Source: Prosopocoilus inquinatus
Lineage: Eukaryota; Arthropoda; Insecta; Coleoptera; Lucanidae
DNA length: 64,000 bases
Reading direction: 5' to 3'
Assembly (NCBI GenBank): GCA_036172665.1
Contig: CM069872.1
Location: 57,708,101 to 57,772,100, forward strand
Made by a program: the position numbers and the translations under genes. Shown here piece after piece: positions 61,981-64,000 of the stretch (position 1 is the stretch's first letter; each line of letters starts with the position of its first letter). The notes under the pieces are model-generated. The model saw only the letters and a program-made list of their open reading frames with translations, did no database searches and had not been told where the DNA came from.

Positions 61981-62639
61981 CTTAATTTAAGACAGATTTA
62001 AAAGTTGCATCGCAAAGCAACGGAACTCGCAATCAGGTGGCTCCGGTTTTCGAAAAACGATTCGAATTTGGGGTTACAAATTTAATCTCTCTTTTTCAAT
62101 CATTAATTTGTTTCCTGTGAAAATTCCGTCGCACTTGAGACTGTAATAGTGGCTTGGTGAATCACGGTTTTTATGAGCAATTTAGAAAGCCGTTTATTAA
62201 CTGATAGGATACGCGGTAAATTATGTTTTAGTGGAATTTGCCTTTTTGTTGCTCGTTTTTATCGGTGGCTGGGCATGTGCGAGTAAAGCGATATCTCTGG
62301 TAGGGCGTAGATAAAAATGAACAAGAATACAGAATTAGGTGTGCGGGAAACTTAACGAGGAAAGAATTGTTTTTTTTTTCGTGGCATCCGACGACTTCCA
62401 GTGAGAGCAGGAAAAATTCCTCTTCTGTAAGTTTATTAAATTAATTAATTTTTTTTTGTCCTGCATTAAACGATTTTTTCACAAATGAAAATTCACCACC
62501 TCTGGGTATCTACTTCCCGAATTATTAAATCAATTCGATTCTCTTTAGAGTTCCAGTTTCGAATGTTTGTCTTAAGCATCTGGTATTTATTTAACTATTT
62601 TGTGAATTCAAAAAATCAAAAGTCGAGTAACTAACTAAA
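61981..62639. other. Spacer without recognisable genes
   Basis: AT-rich, with poly-T runs near 62370 and 62445. Nothing recognised. Confidence 0.4.
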
Positions 62640-64000
62640 TTCGGCGCTGGTGCCTACATCGAATTGCCCTGTCGTATCATACAAAGATGAAGGCACTCTT
62701 GTATAAGTCTATTCTGGATGTCTTAAAGATTTTCTGCTTCACGTTCTTCGTAGCATGATAAAAACTCGGTTTTGCCTTGTTTTTGAGGCGAGTCAATCAA
62801 AGCCGAGAATTGCAAGCGCACTTTTGCAAAGAAAAAAAAATCTATCCTGGTTGTATCTGGATTTTCCTGGAGGCTACTTTTTTAATTAGCCTAAAATCTT
62901 CTGACCTGGATCGTTAGTTCGCGTTTATCAAAGTAGAGGGTTTTAAATTGTACACTGCATTCTATGAAGGCGTGCTTGCATAAGTCTACTCTGGATACCT
63001 CTGGATTTTTCCAGGGGATTCCAATAAAGCATGGTGTTTCATTGAGCGTCAATTCCCAGGCTTCGTACGAGCAGAAACACATTCACTTATACGTAAAGGT
63101 TCTATCCTGGATGTTCCTGGATGAGCAGAAACATTCACTTATACGTAAAGCTTCTATCCTGGATGTTTTCCGAAGGGCTACATTTTGACTATGCACATCA
63201 TTTTTAGCCTTCCTTGGAAAAGTTTCCGCGTTTTTCAAAGCCGTGGACTTCCAGTTTCACGCTGTGCTTTGCGAAGCTGGGCCGTATAAGACTATTCTGG
63301 TCGCCCCTGGATATTCTGCGGGTTTGCGCTCTCATTATGTTTCACTGAATATCAGGTTCGAGTCAACGACAAGTACTGGAGGCATCACGTCCACTTTTTC
63401 GTAAAAATAGTCTCCTGTAAAAGTCTATTCTGGATACCTAAGAATTGTCTGCGTCATGTTGTTCGTAAATTAAAAAAATATATATATTTCGTCATGTTGT
63501 TGATTGTCAGACAAAACCAGGAATTACACATGTCACGTTTATTTTCACAAAAAGAAGTCCATTCTGGATGTTTCTGGATTTTTAAAAAAGCCTAACACTT
63601 TCAGCTTTCGAATATTCTGCTGATTTCTAAGTTTCCGTTCGTTCGTTTTTCAATGTCATGGATTTTAAATTTCACGAAACGCGTCTACTCTGGATTTTTC
63701 TGTGAGCTTACAGTAAAATGTCCGGCTGTATTGTATTTGTATTGTATCACTCAATATCAGGTTCCAACCTATATAAATGCCGAAACACGTCCAATTTTTG
63801 CGTAATAATTTCTATCCTGGATGTGTCTGGATTTTCCTGGAGGCCACATTTTTAATAAGCCTAACATTTTCTGACCTGGAATGCGGGCTGTTGATCATTA
63901 ATTTTGATGTTTATCAAAGTGGAAGGATTTATGTTTCGCACAAAACGCGTTTGTATAAATCTATTCTGGATTTCTCTGGATTTGCTGTGGATTTGCAATA
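62640..64000. repeat. Irregular tandem repeat running off the window
   Basis: The word 'tctattctggat' or a variant recurs about every 120-150 bases (near 62709, 62842, 62982, 63100, 63151, 63292, 63424, 63551, 63687, 63811 and 63960). It is often followed by a second 'tctggat' and by 'ttttcctggaggc' or 'ttcacttatacgtaaa'. Longer blocks also recur, for example 62841-62960 and 63809-63940 share 'tctggattttcctggaggc' and 'ttttctgacctgga'. Copies are old and of uneven length. The right edge is not in the window. Confidence 0.8.

Overview
The window is eukaryotic, AT-rich intergenic or heterochromatin-like DNA, most probably from an insect. No ORF longer than about 210 codons exists, and the longest ones are translations of low-complexity or tandemly repeated DNA. 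The insect assignment is an inference (a beetle is one guess). It rests on short terminal-inverted-repeat transposons beginning CAGGGTG next to TA, a hAT-type non-autonomous element with an 8-bp target duplication, many TGACA and GCCAAC type intergenic words, and CTCF-like AGATGGCGC words. No complete gene, rRNA, tRNA or CRISPR array could be supported. At most two short candidate exons (43241-43305 on the plus strand, 61832-61980 on the minus strand) look protein-like.

The layout is dominated by at least fifteen unrelated tandem arrays; summing their approximate spans gives a little under half of the window. In order they are: a 6.2-kb satellite of ~140-bp monomers with higher-order structure (3460-9660); a ~177-bp array (11150-12515); a 377-bp array of seven copies (20086-22732); a hairpin-bearing repeat (23714-25270); a 182-bp array inside a hAT-type element (26608-27999); a ~215-bp array with poly-G tracts (29558-30957); a diverged pyrimidine-rich array (30970-33360); a 215-bp array of 14 copies (34690-37725); a 150-bp array of six copies (38700-39530); pyrimidine-rich arrays (45000-46000 and 48640-49870); a 151/327-bp array with CTCF-like words (51887-54770); a ~180-bp array (56200-56800); a ~205-bp array (59520-60320); and an irregular array that runs off the right end (62640-64000).

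Between the arrays lie small DNA transposons without coding capacity: a 1.33-kb foldback element (14955-16282), a 525-bp element (31807-32331), a ~380-bp element (38121-38500), a 182-187-bp element (16988-17174), and a nested cluster at 41639-42923. The nested cluster ends in a nearly perfect ~800-bp palindrome carrying four RFX X-box-like sequences. A purine-skewed dispersed repeat family occurs at 1930-2960 and 18950-19650.

The features that most deserve attention are the one-directional cluster of CTCF-like words at 52.2-57.6 kb, the hAT element carrying its own minisatellite, and the X-box palindrome. All coordinates were counted by hand, so array edges are good to roughly 10-30 bases.
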